This document shows, piece by piece, positions 8,553-18,408 of a stretch of DNA of 64,000 nt. The notes under the pieces are model-generated. The model ran no database searches and was not told where the DNA came from. It was given only the letters and a program-made list of their open reading frames with translations. A program made the position numbers and the translations under genes. How positions within the stretch are numbered: the stretch's first letter is position 1; every line of letters begins with the position of its first letter. Origin of the DNA: Pseudomonas sp. TH31 (GTDB lineage Bacteria > Pseudomonadota > Gammaproteobacteria > Pseudomonadales > Pseudomonadaceae). Location of the stretch: contig NZ_JAEKEZ010000028.1 of the NCBI RefSeq assembly GCF_016650815.1, positions 1-64,000 on the forward strand, written 5' to 3'.

Positions 8553-8608
8553 CCCCCCAGGGGGATACGCATGAAATCCCCCCCCTCGTTGACTCTACCT
8601 AATTCCGT

Positions 8609-8827
8609 GTGGTTCAAAGAGTCTCTTGTGAATTTGAGACTGGTATGTGTGCGGAGAAACTGCTGGAGCATTTTTCGGGCATGGAAAGTCCACGCTGCGC
8701 TGGTAAGGTAGAGCACCGACTGCTGGACATCCTTGGCATTGCGGTCTGCGCAACGATCGCCGAAGCTGAGAGCTGGGAGGACATGGCGCTCTATGGGCGC
8801 AGTAAGCAGGTTTGGCCTATTACCTAA
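8609..8827 (+). pseudogene. ISAs1-family transposase N-terminal remnant
   Basis: From about 8660 the frame reads 'LLEHFSGMESPRCAGKVEH', 'RLLDILGIAVCATIAEAESW' and 'EDMALYGRSKQVW', the conserved N-terminal (DDE_Tnp_1-associated) part of ISAs1-family transposases. The frame ends at 8827 and nothing of the catalytic domain follows, so this is a ~60-codon scar. Confidence 0.7.
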
Positions 8828-9106
8828 CTACAGCGACGCACAATGATGCGCGAGTTCACGCGCAATAAATGCCCCTTTTCAAACCACATTAACTGAGACG
8901 CTAGCCACATTATGTGATTCCCAGCTGTTGGCGCTGATTGAAAACTGACCCAACAAGTATGTCGGTACTGGCGCCAAGCCCTCAGGCGCCGCAGCCAGCG
9001 CAATTGACCGCAATGGTCGCGTTTTGGACACCTCACAAACATCTGTATCCAAAATTCCAGAAATGCACATTCGTATCCCGAGGATCGTTTCGCGTCACGT
9101 ACCCAA
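8828..9106. other. Anonymous intergenic segment
   Basis: Short frames on both strands overlap without family resemblance. Probably decayed mobile DNA between the ISAs1 scar and the intron remnant, possibly including degraded upstream intron sequence. Confidence 0.3.
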
Positions 9107-9111
9107 GGCAG

Positions 9112-9182
9112 GAGCCGTATGCGGTAATTCCGCACGTACGGATCTGGGCGGGGTGGCAGGTAACTGCCATCCCTACCGCGAC
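9112..9182 (+). mobile_element. 3' end of a group II intron (domains V and VI)
   Basis: Domain V is recognisable at 9112-9144: GAGCCGTATGCGG pairs with a 3' strand ending GTACGGATC, closed by a small loop and carrying the typical two-base bulge. Domain VI follows (about 9148-9178), with GGGTGGCAG / CTGCCATCCC arms around GTAA and ending in CTACCGCGAC, as in bacterial class C introns. No intron-encoded reverse transcriptase precedes it here, so only the 3' tip survives. Confidence 0.6.
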
Positions 9183-9323
9183 CGGGGTAACGTCACTGTC
9201 GCCCCACGTACATTATCGAATTTTTCAGCAAAACTTCACCGGCTTTATGAACAAGCCCGCCGACTGAGCGCTCCGGAACAGCAACGGCGGATGGAGAAGT
9301 ACATAACGCGATGGATGAGTTGA
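9183..9323 (+). pseudogene. Fragment resembling a reverse-transcriptase C-terminus
   Basis: Directly after the intron end the frame reads 'NVTVAPRTLSNFSAKLHRLY' then 'EQARRLSAPEQQRRMEKYITRWM' and stops at 9321-9323. It is rich in basic and aromatic residues, like the tail of some bacterial reverse transcriptases. Similarity is by memory only and the assignment is tentative. Confidence 0.3.
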
Positions 9324-9449
9324 TTAAAAGGGGGCGATGTCAATACGCGGCCCCACCCCACCGCACAGCGTGTATCCCACCCTGGGCTGGCGTTGTCCCT
9401 CCGCGTTAAATAACAATCCCACAGTCGAGCAGGATTGCCGGCGTAAGGG

Positions 9450-9680
9450 TTAAGCCCGGGAGAAAGGCTGCAAAAAATTCAACACCGGCGCTGTCGAAAG
9501 CCCGGTAGTGCTGAAATCATAGACCGCGGCCACCGCCAACTGGCGGAGTAGTGGTGGTAGCAAACACCCACCGGGATCGTTGGCGGCCGCATACTGCGCG
9601 GGAGCAACAACGAGGAATGCGCATATCGCAAAGGCGCGCAAAGAAATCCGGGTACAAACGAAACCAACTCGAGTCATCAT
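9450..9680 (-). CDS. Small putative secreted protein
   Basis: 76 residues beginning with a basic stretch, a hydrophobic core ('AFAICAFLVVAPAQ') and an Ala-rich cleavage region, then ~40 residues of unknown type. GAGG is located about 10 bases before the ATG, supporting translation. No family recognised. It could be the 5' remnant of a longer exported protein. Confidence 0.35.
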   Translation of the reverse strand: MMTRVGFVCTRISLRAFAICAFLVVAPAQYAAANDPGGCLLPPLLRQLAVAAVYDFSTTGLSTAPVLNFLQPFSRA

Positions 9681-10135
9681 AACTATACCTCACATCAGGA
9701 TGGATGATGCCGAGGCGCGTCCTCAACCTCGATGCGGCCGTGGCGTCGAACCTCTCGTATCACGATAGACCACAGGACCGCCGGAGGGGATATCCAACCC
9801 GGAAAATATTTAGGATGCATCAAAATTTCTCAATAACGGCATGATAACCGTGTTTTAGGAGTCGAAAAGCACTGTTTTTATAATTCCTGGCGCTCCTGCT
9901 TGCTCTCTGTTCGACTCCCAAAGGCCTATTGCTGCATCACTATGATTGAATGAGTTTAGATGACCCCGGCAACGGGTGAAGGCTCTTTCTGTGCCCCCAC
10001 GAAACCATCCTGGCACCAATACCCTTGCTGGCCCCAGGCTGCTATTGTCATTGTCATTGTCATTGTCATTGTCATTGTACATTGGCCATTGCGCTGATTT
10101 TTCTATCAACCCCCCGGTTCGAGAGCGAGGTTTGT
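9681..10135. other. Upstream region of export operon
   Basis: No credible gene. It should contain the promoter for the macAB operon and includes the hexanucleotide repeat listed separately. A frame reading Asn-Asp repeats on the minus strand is a by-product of that repeat. Confidence 0.35.
10044..10078 (+). repeat. ATTGTC hexanucleotide tandem repeat
   Basis: Five exact ATTGTC units plus a partial sixth lie ~60 bp before the putative macA start. Such tracts can change length by slippage and alter promoter spacing. Confidence 0.8.
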
Positions 10136-11268
10136 GTGACGCGAGGCAGTTTGCTTCATCAACGTCTCTGGCGTTACGCCATAGTTTTCGTGTTAGTGGG
10201 GGCGGTACTAGTGGTCTCCCGTATGCGCACTGAACGGGCTGCCATGCCTCGCCCCTGACCGCCACCGTCAGCCGTCAGACGCTGGAAGAAACCGTGTTGG
10301 CCTCCGGTATCCTGCAGCCCGTGCGCAAAGTCGACGTCGGCTCACAGGCTTCCGGTCAGTTAAAGAGCTTGTTGGTTCATCCCGGAGATTTTGTTAACAA
10401 AGGCCAGCTGTTGGGCGAAATAGACCCGGCACTGTCGGTAAATGCGCTGCAGGATGCGCAGGTGGCGTTAAATAGCCTGCTGGCACAAAAAATGGCCAAT
10501 GACGCGCAGGTGAATCAGTCTCGTCTGGCCCTGCAGCGGCAGCGGGAGATGTTTGCGCAACAGGCCGCCGCCCGCCAGGATGTGGAGTCCGCTGAGGTCG
10601 CGATGCAGGTTCAGCTGGCACAGCTGGCCTCGATGAAAGCGCAAATCCATCAACAGAAAATTCGTGTCGATACCGCCAAAACCAATTTGGGCTACACGCG
10701 CATCCTAGCCCCGGTCAGCGGCACGGTGGTGTCGGTGACTACCCAGGAAGGGCAGACCGTGGTGGCCTCTTATCAGGTCCCGGTAATTTTACAAATTGCC
10801 GACCTCAGCACCATGACGGTACGCGCACAAATTCCGGAGGCGGATATTGCGCGGCTGCGCATTGGCATGCAGGTGTGCTTCACCACTCTGGGGATAGCCA
10901 GCCAGCCGCATTGCAGCACGCTTAACGTCCTAGAGCCGGCACCGGAAAAAATCAACAATGCCCAGTTCTTTAATGCTCTGTTCAACGTCGCCAATACGGA
11001 CGGGGCCCTGCGCCCGGACATGACCGCCCAGGTCACGGTAGTGCTGAAGCGGGCTGAAAATGTTCTGGCCATTCCGGTCACCGCGTTGGGTACGGCTCTG
11101 CCGGATCACCGTTATCAGGTTCAGGTGTTGACTCCCGAGGGGCAGTCGACCACACGCACGGTGCTGACCGGGCTGGATAACACGCTACTGGTAGAAGTCA
11201 AAGAGGGGCTGCAACTGGGAGACACGGTCGTTCTGGCCAGTGAAGATACCGCGCAGGCGGCGCCATGA
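10136..11268 (+). CDS. macA: MacA-type periplasmic adaptor (frameshifted near 10252)
   Basis: Membrane-fusion protein of a tripartite MacAB-type exporter. The N-terminal part ('LHQRLWRYAIVFVLVGAVLV') gives the membrane anchor in one frame and stops at 10256-10258. The remainder is in the next frame: 'ETVLASGILQPVRKVDVGSQ' (first lipoyl half), a coiled-coil hairpin (about 60-130 of that frame), 'TNLGYTRILAPVSGTVVS' (second lipoyl half), then beta-barrel and membrane-proximal domains. Adding one C to the CCCC run at 10252-10255 joins the frames as 'MPRPLTATVSRQTLEETVLA'. A GTG at 10136 is the likely start; TTG codons nearby are possible. The stop overlaps the start of macB by 4 bp. Confidence 0.75.
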
Positions 11269-13260
11269 ACTCAGTGCCTGCGTCGGCGACAGGCGGCTTT
11301 CCGCTCTTGTCCCTGTCCGGTGTCAGTCGGCATTTTCAGGTGGACCAGGCAACCGTCACGGTACTCGATAACATCACGCTGGCGATTGACGCCGGTGAAA
11401 TGGTGGCGATTATGGGGCCCTCTGGGTCTGGGAAATCCACCCTGATGAATATTCTCGGGTGCCTGGATACGCCAACCCACGGGCACTACCGGGTGGAGGG
11501 GCAGGATGTGCAACAACTGGACAACGATGCCCGGGCGCAATTACGGCGTGAACGCTTTGGTTTTATTTTTCAGCGTTATCACCTGATACCGTCATTGTCA
11601 GTTTTGGATAACGTGGAAATCCCTGCACGCTATGCCCAGCACACCCGCGCTTTTCGTGAGGATAACGCGCTGCGATTACTCGCCCGTCTGGGGCTGGCTG
11701 ACTTTGCCCGGCGTGACGTCACCCGCCTGTCTGGCGGTCAGCAACAGCGGGTCAGCATTGCCCGGGCGCTGATGAATGGCGGTGAAATTATCCTGGCGGA
11801 CGAACCGACCGGGGCGCTGGACAGTCAGCATGGGCGTGAAGTGATGCACCTGCTGCAGGCCTTGCATCGTCAGGGGCACACGGTGATTATCATCACGCAT
11901 GACCCCCAGATTGCCCAGTATGCCCGACGTATCATTCAGTTGTCCGATGGCAAAATCCTCTCCGACCAGCCCAACCCGGCCCCCGGGGAGCAGGCCAACC
12001 TCATCCTTGTGCCACCCGAGACGTTTGCCATCAACACACCGCCTTCAGCCCGGCGGTCATGGCGGGCGCGATGGGACGGGGCAACGGATGTCCTGCACAG
12101 TGCCTTTGGCACGCTGCGCGCCCACCGCCTGCGATCCAGCCTGACGCTGTTGGGTATCGTTATCGGGATTATCTCGGTGGTGTCACTGAATGCCGCCGGG
12201 GAAGGGGCCAGAAAATACGTACTCAATACGCTGTCAACGCTGGGGGAAACGTGATCACCCTCTATCCCGGAAAGGGTTCGGCGATGACAATGCCTCCGGT
12301 GTTCGCTCTCTACGCGTCCGAGACCTAGAGGCGTTGGCCGAACAGCCCTGGGTGAGCGCCGCCACCCCCACGGTCAGCAGTACTCTGCGCATTCGCTGGC
12401 AACGGGCGGACACCGATGCCACTGTCAAGGGCGTCAGCGCCGGTTTTCTGAAAGTGAACACCCTGACACTGCACGCGGGGCGCGGGCTGTTGCCACGGGA
12501 TATTCAGCAGCAGTCATCGGTGGTGGTGATTGATGAAAACCTGCGTAAGAAGCTGTTCCCTGCGACGGTCGACCCGCTGGGGCAAGTGATCCTGGTGGGG
12601 CCCCTGCCGTGTAGAGTCGTCGGTGTTGCCCGCAGTCTGTCGGCCTATGGCGGCAACACCCTTACCCTGTGGATGCCCTGGAGTACCGCGAACAGCCGCC
12701 TGCTGGGACAGGACTGGTTCAACAGCATTGCCGTCTCGCTGGATGACAACGTCTCGACCCCTGCCGCGAAAAAGATCCTCCAGTCATTACTGACGCGTCG
12801 GCATGGACGGCAGGACTTTTTTATCCAGGACAGCGCCGATTTTGTTAACACCATTGAAAAAACCAGCATGGCCTTGACGCTGTTTTTATCGTTGGTTGCG
12901 CTGATTTCCTTACTGGTTGGCGGTATTGGGGTAATGAACATCATGCTGGTCTCTGTCACTGAACGGACGCGTGAAACGGGGATCCGCATGGCGGTGGGGG
13001 CCCGCCAGCGCGATATTCAGCGCCAATTCCTGACCGAAGCGGTCTTGTTGTGCCTGGTAGGTGCCGTCGTGGGGGTACTGCTCTCGCTGAGTTTGGGGAT
13101 GCTGCTTTCCTTGTTCATCCCGCACTGGCAGATGGTGTTTTCACCGCAGGCGATATTGATGGCCGTGGCCAGTGCGGTGGTCGTGGGGGTGCTGTCAGGC
13201 TGGCTTCCCGCGCGACAGGCCGCCCGACTTGACCCCGCGGAGGCACTGACACGCGAATGA
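11265..13260 (+). CDS. macB: MacB-type ABC transporter (ATPase-permease, two frameshifts)
   Basis: The N-terminal ATPase domain has Walker A 'GPSGSGKST', the Q-loop 'FIFQRYHLIPSLSVLDNVE', signature 'LSGGQQQR', Walker B 'ILADEPTGALDS' and the switch 'IIITHD'. A linker and first transmembrane segment follow ('SLTLLGIVIGIISVVSLNAAG'). The periplasmic domain and three C-terminal helices, with 'GGIGVMNIMLVSVTERTRE', lie in a different frame. Two one-base losses explain the break: in the G run near 12243-12247 and in GGG near 12276, restoring 'LGGNVITLYPGKGFGDDN'. It powers export of a periplasmic substrate through the outer-membrane factor encoded next. No biosynthetic gene lies beside it, so the cargo is unknown. 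Confidence 0.8.
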
Positions 13261-14659
13261 TCAAGAGAACGGGTTGCCGACGGCTTTTGGGGGTGCCCTG
13301 CTAATGCTATTGAGCGGATGCGGCCTATTACGCGGTTCACCGCCTGCGCCTGCGGTGATGCCCGCCCACTGGCTCACCAACGTGCCGGAGCCTAGCCCCA
13401 GTAGGGCGGAGGATTTCTGGTCCTCACTAGGAGACCCAGGATTGCAGACGGCGCAGGCCATCGCACGGCGGCAGAATAATGACCTCAGGTTGAGCGAGCT
13501 GCAACTCAAGTTGTCCCGGCTTCAGGCGTCGCTGACGGATCTGTCCCTCTGGCCTGGCGTCTCGCTGGGCGCCAGTGCCGGCGTCTCACGCCCTTTAGCT
13601 TCTGTTGGTGATTTCCCACTGACAACCAGTCGTTCTGCAGGGGTTGGTGCGTCACTTAGCTATCCGCTCGATATCTGGGGCGCGCAGCAGGCAGCGCGGC
13701 AGGCGGCGCAAAACGATGCGCAGGCCAGCGAAGTTGACTGGCAGACAGTCCGTCTGACGCTCAACGCCGCTGTGGCCGAGACCCGCTGGCAATCGGGCTA
13801 TCTGAACCGCACGGTAGCCAATGCCAGGCTGGATCTGGAAACGGCGCAGGAAACCTTGCGACTGGCACAGGTGCGCTGGCAGATTGGCGCATCCGCCTGG
13901 AGCGACGTGGTATTTGCCCAACAGGCGCTGGAGGGGCAGCAAAGTGCCTTGTCACAGGACCTGCAACAGCGTGATGCCGCCCGGACAGCGTTTGCCGTGC
14001 TGATGGGGGACATGCCGGAAACACCGCCTCCGGAGCTCCAAGATTTGCCCGACACGCCGCTGCCCGTGCCGGATGTCGGTTTGCCAGCCAGCCTGCTTGC
14101 CCGGCGTCCTGACGTGCGCGCGGCTGAGCTGAGGGTGCGCAGCAGCCTTGCCAACGCCGATGCCACGCGGCTGAATTTTTACCCGTCGTTAGCGCTGACA
14201 GCAAACTACGGCACCTCCAGCCCCACACTGACTAATTATCTGAGCAATCCGGTCGGCTCGCTGGCCGCAGCGTTGACACTGCCGTTTGTGCAGTTCAATA
14301 CCGCCCGCCTAACCAACGCACAAGGGCAGGTTGCAGTGGATATTGCCAGCGTCAGCTTCAGAAAAACCCTGTATACGGCCCTGCAGCAGGTGGAAGATGC
14401 GCTATCTGCCTGTCAGCGGCTTAACGAACAGGCGACATCCCTGCGTAAGGGTCTGGTTCTGTCGCGTGAAGCGGAACGCCTGTCGCAGGTGCGCTGGCAG
14501 CAGGGGGCCAGTGATATCCAGTCCTGGCTGGACGCACAGCGCGCCCGACGGCAGGCGGAGCTTAGCTTGCTGCAAAATACACTTTTACGCAGAAATAACG
14601 CGGTCGATCTGTATACGGCGCTGGGCGGTGATTATCATCAGGTTGGCGCACTACCATAA
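13257..14659 (+). CDS. TolC/OprM-family outer-membrane factor lipoprotein (frameshifted near 13290)
   Basis: Outer-membrane channel partner of the MacAB pair. The natural start is the ATG at 13257, overlapping the macB stop (ATGA). It gives 'MIKRTGCRRLLG', and after adding one G to the run at 13289-13293 continues as 'GALLMLLSGCGLL' with lipobox LSGC. Uncorrected, the frame would start at a TTG at 13274. The body shows two OEP repeats: 'DPGLQTAQAIARRQNNDLRL' and 'SYPLDIWGAQQAARQAAQNDAQ' in the first, 'LLARRPDVRAAELRVRSSLANAD', 'LTLPFVQFN' and 'ALQQVEDALSACQRLNEQ' in the second. This matches NodT/OprM-type lipoproteins. It ends the operon. Confidence 0.8.
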
Positions 14660-14739
14660 ATGAAGCCCGTGGTGCTCCAATATGGGGGGCTTGGGCAATA
14701 AAAAAGGTTCTTCACGGATTACCGGGAAAGAACAAAAAA

Positions 14740-15270
14740 AACCTAGCACGTCGGCAGCCATCGAGCTTTTTGAACGGGCGTCGGTTCAAGTCCTCCAGCA
14801 AGACGGCGATGGCCTGATTAAGCGCATGCAGGCTGAAAAACTGCTGATGCCGCAACCGCGCCATGATCCAGCGCTCGACCACCTGCACCGCCACCTCCGC
14901 TTTGGCTTTGTCCTGCGGCTTGCGCGGGCGCGCCGGGAGCATGATGGTGCCGTAGTGCTGGGCGCATTCCAGTGCTGCGCGATTCAGGCCCGGCTCATAG
15001 CGGTCAGGCCGGGAAATCAAGGCGCGCGGGTTATCCGGCACAATCATTTCAGGGACGCCACCGAAGTAACAGAGAGCCTGGCTCAACGCCGTCAGCCAGT
15101 CCACTTGGGTCTCGCCCGGCGTGGCGCACGCGTAGGTGTAGTTCGAGGCACCGAAGGCCGCCACAAAAATGTGCACCTGGCTGATCTCACCCGTGGCGGC
15201 GTCGATCACCGTCAGCGTCGGCCCAGCGTAGTCGATGAACAGCTTCTCGTCGGCGCGGTGCTGCAGGACC
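14740..15270 (-). pseudogene. IS21-family IstA transposase fragment
   Basis: About 170 residues of the catalytic core: 'DEKLFIDYAGPTLTVIDAAT', 'VHIFVAAFGASNYTYA', 'PDNPRALISRPDRYEP' and 'LNRRPFKKLDG'. Both ends are missing: the N-terminal HTH part is replaced by the glycosyltransferase fragment and the C-terminal part ends near 14750. The istB helper gene is absent. Confidence 0.75.
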
Positions 15271-15962
15271 TGCCTGGAACTGCTGCGCGAGAGTGTGCAG
15301 GAAGCTGGCATATCGGTGTTTGTGGTGGATAACTATTCGAACGATGCAAGCAGCGAATACCTGCGCACGCTGGACTGGATCTACCTGATCGAGCGTAAAA
15401 GCACCACTCCTGAAGCGGGGAGTGTTGCTCACGGAAAAGCTCTGGATCTGGCCCTGGAGCAGGTTGAAACCGAGTACCTGTTTTTGTTGCACACCGATAC
15501 GTTCATTTACGACCCGGCAGTGTTCAGCCTGATGCTCAGCCAGTGCATAAGCCCGCAAGAAGTCGCGGCTGTCGGCTGCCTGGAGCAGCTGAATCGAGGC
15601 ATGGCCCGATCGGCCTGGCGCCTGACATCACGGTTTTTCAAGCACTACACCCGGCGTAGTCTGTTGGCCTTGGGGTTGAATGCAAAGACGCCGAAGCCAT
15701 TCAAGGAAGTTCACTTGAAGAGCTTTTGCACCCTGTGGAATGCTCGACTGATCAAACAGCACGGCCTGCACTTTCAAATGGATGGGCGCAATCCCGGTTA
15801 CGAACTGCAAGATCGAATGGCGGCGTTGAACTACAAGATCGGCTTTATTTCGCCACGCAAGATATTCCGTTATCTGGACCATATTCAAAGCGGGACGGTT
15901 TCAGCGATGGGCGGTTATGCGCATAACCATCGCAGGGTCAAGATGTACAACCATATGAAGGG
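15262..15962 (+). pseudogene. Family 2 glycosyltransferase fragment, truncated at both ends
   Basis: The frame reads 'LLRESVQEAGISVFVVDNYS', 'NDASSEYLRTLDWIYLIERK', 'KALDLALEQVETEYLFLLHTD' (nucleotide-sugar/metal region) and 'CTLWNARLIKQHGLHFQMDG'. This is a GT2-type catalytic core missing its first strand, because the IS21 fragment occupies the expected N-terminus. The 3' end runs into an IS5-type terminus at 15962, giving a foreign tail. A frame from 15235 to 16017 remains open across both junctions, so a chimeric protein could be made but is unlikely to be functional. Confidence 0.6.
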
Positions 15963-16045
15963 TAGGTTCTGTATGAAATCCCTTGAAATGTCGGGTCGTG
16001 TAAAGTCGCCGCCATAAAAGGCAGGACCCCTGATGGTAAAGTGTA
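15962..16045 (+). mobile_element. Left-end remnant of a third IS5-family element
   Basis: GGTTCTGTATGAAATC followed ~60 bp later by AAAGGCAGGACCCCTGATGG matches, with differences, the left end and transposase start of the copy at 18409 (GGCTCTGTACGAAATC ... AAAGGCAGGAGCCCACGATGG). The element is cut off just after the start codon position. Confidence 0.55.
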
Positions 16046-16055
16046 GTGGTCTAAT

Positions 16056-16141
16056 GAATCTGGACACCGACTTCGGCGAGAATGTTTTCCAGATCGAGGT
16101 GCTGGTCGTCCGTCGACGACGCGAGCGTATCCAATCAACAT
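16056..16141 (-). pseudogene. Tn3-type resolvase N-terminal remnant
   Basis: The reverse strand starts 'MLIGYARV' and, after a one-base shift, continues 'SSTDDQHLDLENILAEVG', the opening of serine resolvases/invertases ('MLIGYARVSTDDQ...'). Only ~28 codons remain. DNA just upstream on the same strand (16142-16220) has TGTCCGA-type motifs like a res site. Confidence 0.55.
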
Positions 16142-16341
16142 ACGAATTCCCGTTTGTCCGTAGACAATCAGTTACAGTCGGACATTGAAAAATGGAAGCT
16201 GATAATGGATGCATTTTGCAGAGTGTCCGACGTAGTTGCGCATTTGGGTAATTGGCATCCGTCAAACCTTCGTTTAATGAACAAACTTCATGTAGCAATG
16301 ATCGTAGCAATCAAATAGTGATTCCGGGAGGAACCGATCGA

Positions 16342-17124
16342 ATGAACTCCATACGTCACCTTTGCCAGGGCGGAACCGCTGCTGAGCGGGTAAGAACGGT
16401 ATTAGGCGAAAGTGTGCTCGAGATCCGGGACGATTACGCGATTGGTCCTCTGGTTGACGTTGATTCGTCTTCGCCTGACGCACGAATTGCTTTCTGGGCC
16501 GAGCTTTTCGCTTGGGACGAGGAAATACTGTCGGAAATGCGTACCGAATTTCGCGACGTCAACGAGGTGCTGGCGAATCTAGGGCGAGAAGCGACTGAGG
16601 TCGTTATCTGGGCTGGCTCGAATCCAATCGAGCAGGCGATGCGTCGCCGTATGCATTGGTGGCTGCAAGATGCACCGGTGTTGATAACGGAAGTACTTGT
16701 TGACACTCCGGTAGCAGTCGTTTCCATCGAGCACCTGCACTCACGCTTCGAGCGACGAACGCCATCGACGATTGAAGATCGCAGGCGACTGGCTGCTGAT
16801 TGGGCAGCGTTGCGGGAGAAGGGGCACGGCGTCAGAATATGGGAAGCCGATTGTCTGTCCGAGCGCCCGATTGACCACTATGATACTCACCTGCTGTCTC
16901 TTGTTGGAACCGAGCCTGCGAAATTTCTAAAGGTGCTCGGCCAGGCAATGGCCGCCACAGGGCGAACTGACTCGTTTTGCGAATGGCGCTTTGCAGCGCT
17001 CATCCAGACAGGCCAAATGTCACTGACACACGCCGACATGCAGGACTGGCGTTCGGCAACCCGCCCTCGGGTATCCATTAGCATTCGGCATCGCGACTCA
17101 ATGGTGCGCAGTCTATCCACTTAG
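16342..17124 (+). CDS. DUF1835-type protein
   Basis: 260 residues. The N-terminal part ('LCQGGTAAERVRTVLGESVL' then 'EIRDDYAIGPLVD') resembles DUF1835 proteins, which begin with a phrase like 'H.LNGDS....L...G...V...D....GP'. The C-terminal half ('FLKVLGQAMAATGRTDSFCE' then 'WRFAALIQTGQMSL') resembles the DUF3658 domain that often follows. The function of the family is not established. The ATG at 16342 is preferred over an upstream start at 16252 because GGGAGGA precedes it and the domain begins there. It stands alone between a resolvase scar and an IS30 element, so it is probably transposon cargo. Confidence 0.6.
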   Translation: MNSIRHLCQGGTAAERVRTVLGESVLEIRDDYAIGPLVDVDSSSPDARIAFWAELFAWDEEILSEMRTEFRDVNEVLANLGREATEVVIWAGSNPIEQAMRRRMHWWLQDAPVLITEVLVDTPVAVVSIEHLHSRFERRTPSTIEDRRRLAADWAALREKGHGVRIWEADCLSERPIDHYDTHLLSLVGTEPAKFLKVLGQAMAATGRTDSFCEWRFAALIQTGQMSLTHADMQDWRSATRPRVSISIRHRDSMVRSLST

Positions 17125-17252
17125 AGGACTGTGCGCAGATTTGCGGAGACACCTCTCACAAAAAGCAAAAATGTGCTGTGGCCGCACACCGGCTGAGACA
17201 TTTGAGGGTGGAAAGAAAATCTGGCAGGCCAAAATGATTAATTGAATTTGAC

Positions 17253-17287
17253 CTGACAGTCACTACCGGAAACCCGGTTACTGTCAG
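17253..17287. repeat. Hairpin upstream of IS30-like element
   Basis: CTGACAGT and ACTGTCAG arms enclose CCGG-aaac-CCGG, ending 13 bp before the IS30 left repeat. Could be the attenuator of the preceding gene or a remnant transposon end. Confidence 0.45.
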
Positions 17288-17300
17288 ATCAAGTCGGAAC

Positions 17301-18400
17301 GGCTGTCTCAAGGACCAAGTGCAACACCTGATGTAAGGTGTCGCCATGCCAACGAAGTACACACATCTCAGCACTGAGTAGCGCGTCGCCATCATGGTGA
17401 TGCAGCTTCAACAACTCACTCTGCGAGCTATCGCCGTTTTGCTAAGGCGTCATCCCAGTACCATTAGCCGTGAGATCAGGCGTCACAGCCAACTGGGGCG
17501 ATACGATTCAGCTCACGCCGCAAGCAGGGCACGAGTGCTACGTCACACTCCGCGCCGTCAGTCTCGCTTGTGCTCTAGCTCTGAGCTGTTCCAAGTGATC
17601 ATAGAAATGTTGCGCATTGGCTGCTCACCCCAGCAAATCGCCAGCAGACTACGCTGTATCTGGCCCGATCACCCCGAGCGACATGTGAGTCACGAAACCC
17701 TCTACCTGGCAATTTATGCCTATCCGCGAGGGGAGCTGAAACGCCAGCTCATCAGCTACTTGCGCCAAGGCAAGGGCAAGCGTCGCCCGCGGACCCAGAG
17801 CGCCATACGTCGAGAGCGCTATCCTGCGGAGCTCAGCATTCACTTGCGCCCACCGGAAGTCGCAGACCGCCTTGTCCCCGGCCACTGGGAAAACGACCTG
17901 GTCATCGGGGCCAACAATCGCTCCGCTGTCGCCACGATGGTTAAGCGCACCAGCCGTTTCGTGATCCTGGCAAAACTCGACGCACCGACCGCCGATGCAG
18001 CCGCTCAAGCCATTACCCGAGAAATGTCGCGGATGGTGCCATCATTGCTGAAAACCATGACACACGACCAAGGCAGTGAAATGGCCCGTCACGCCGAAAT
18101 CACGGCCCACACCGGCATGAAGATTTACTTTGCAGATCCGCACAGCCCATGGCAGCACGCCAGCACGGCAGCAATGAAAACACCAATGGCTTACTGCGCC
18201 AGTATTTGCCAAAAGGCACGGATCTCTCCTTGGTCACCCAGGAGCGACTGGACGAAATTGCCGACATGCTGAACACTCGACCACGCCAGACGCGGAGCTG
18301 GAAATTTCCGGTCGAAGTACTGGTTGATTACCTTCAGCTATTAGCGAGCAACAAGCTCGAAACCATCAACTGACTGTTGCACTTGGTCCTTGAGACCGCC
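17301..18400 (+). mobile_element. IS30-family insertion sequence
   Basis: 1100 bp bounded by 26-bp inverted repeats that differ at one position: GGCTGTCTCAAGGACCAAGT... at 17301-17326 and its complement (GGCGGTCTC... read outward) at 18375-18400. It contains one broken transposase gene. The second IS5-type copy sits 8 bp beyond its right end. Confidence 0.85.
17346..18373 (+). pseudogene. IS30-family transposase, inactivated
   Basis: It starts 'MPTKYTHLSTE' and hits TAG at 17379-17381, where an E codon is expected, then continues 'RVAIMVMQLQQLTLRAIAVL', 'RRHPSTISREIRRH' (HTH) and 'GHWENDLVIGANNRSAVATM' (catalytic core). Near 18150-18170 a short duplication shifts the frame. The C-terminal part 'NENTNGLLRQYLPKGTDLS' then continues in the frame of 18149-18373. 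Two independent lesions mean it is defective. Confidence 0.8.
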
Positions 18401-18408
18401 CACCCTAG

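Noticed and set aside
10044..10078. CRISPR-like repeat
   Set aside because: Units are six bases with no spacers; it is a simple tandem repeat.
9855..10265. 136-codon minus-strand frame with Asn-Asp repeats
   Set aside because: The repeats come from the ATTGTC tract and the frame overlaps the macA N-terminus on the other strand.
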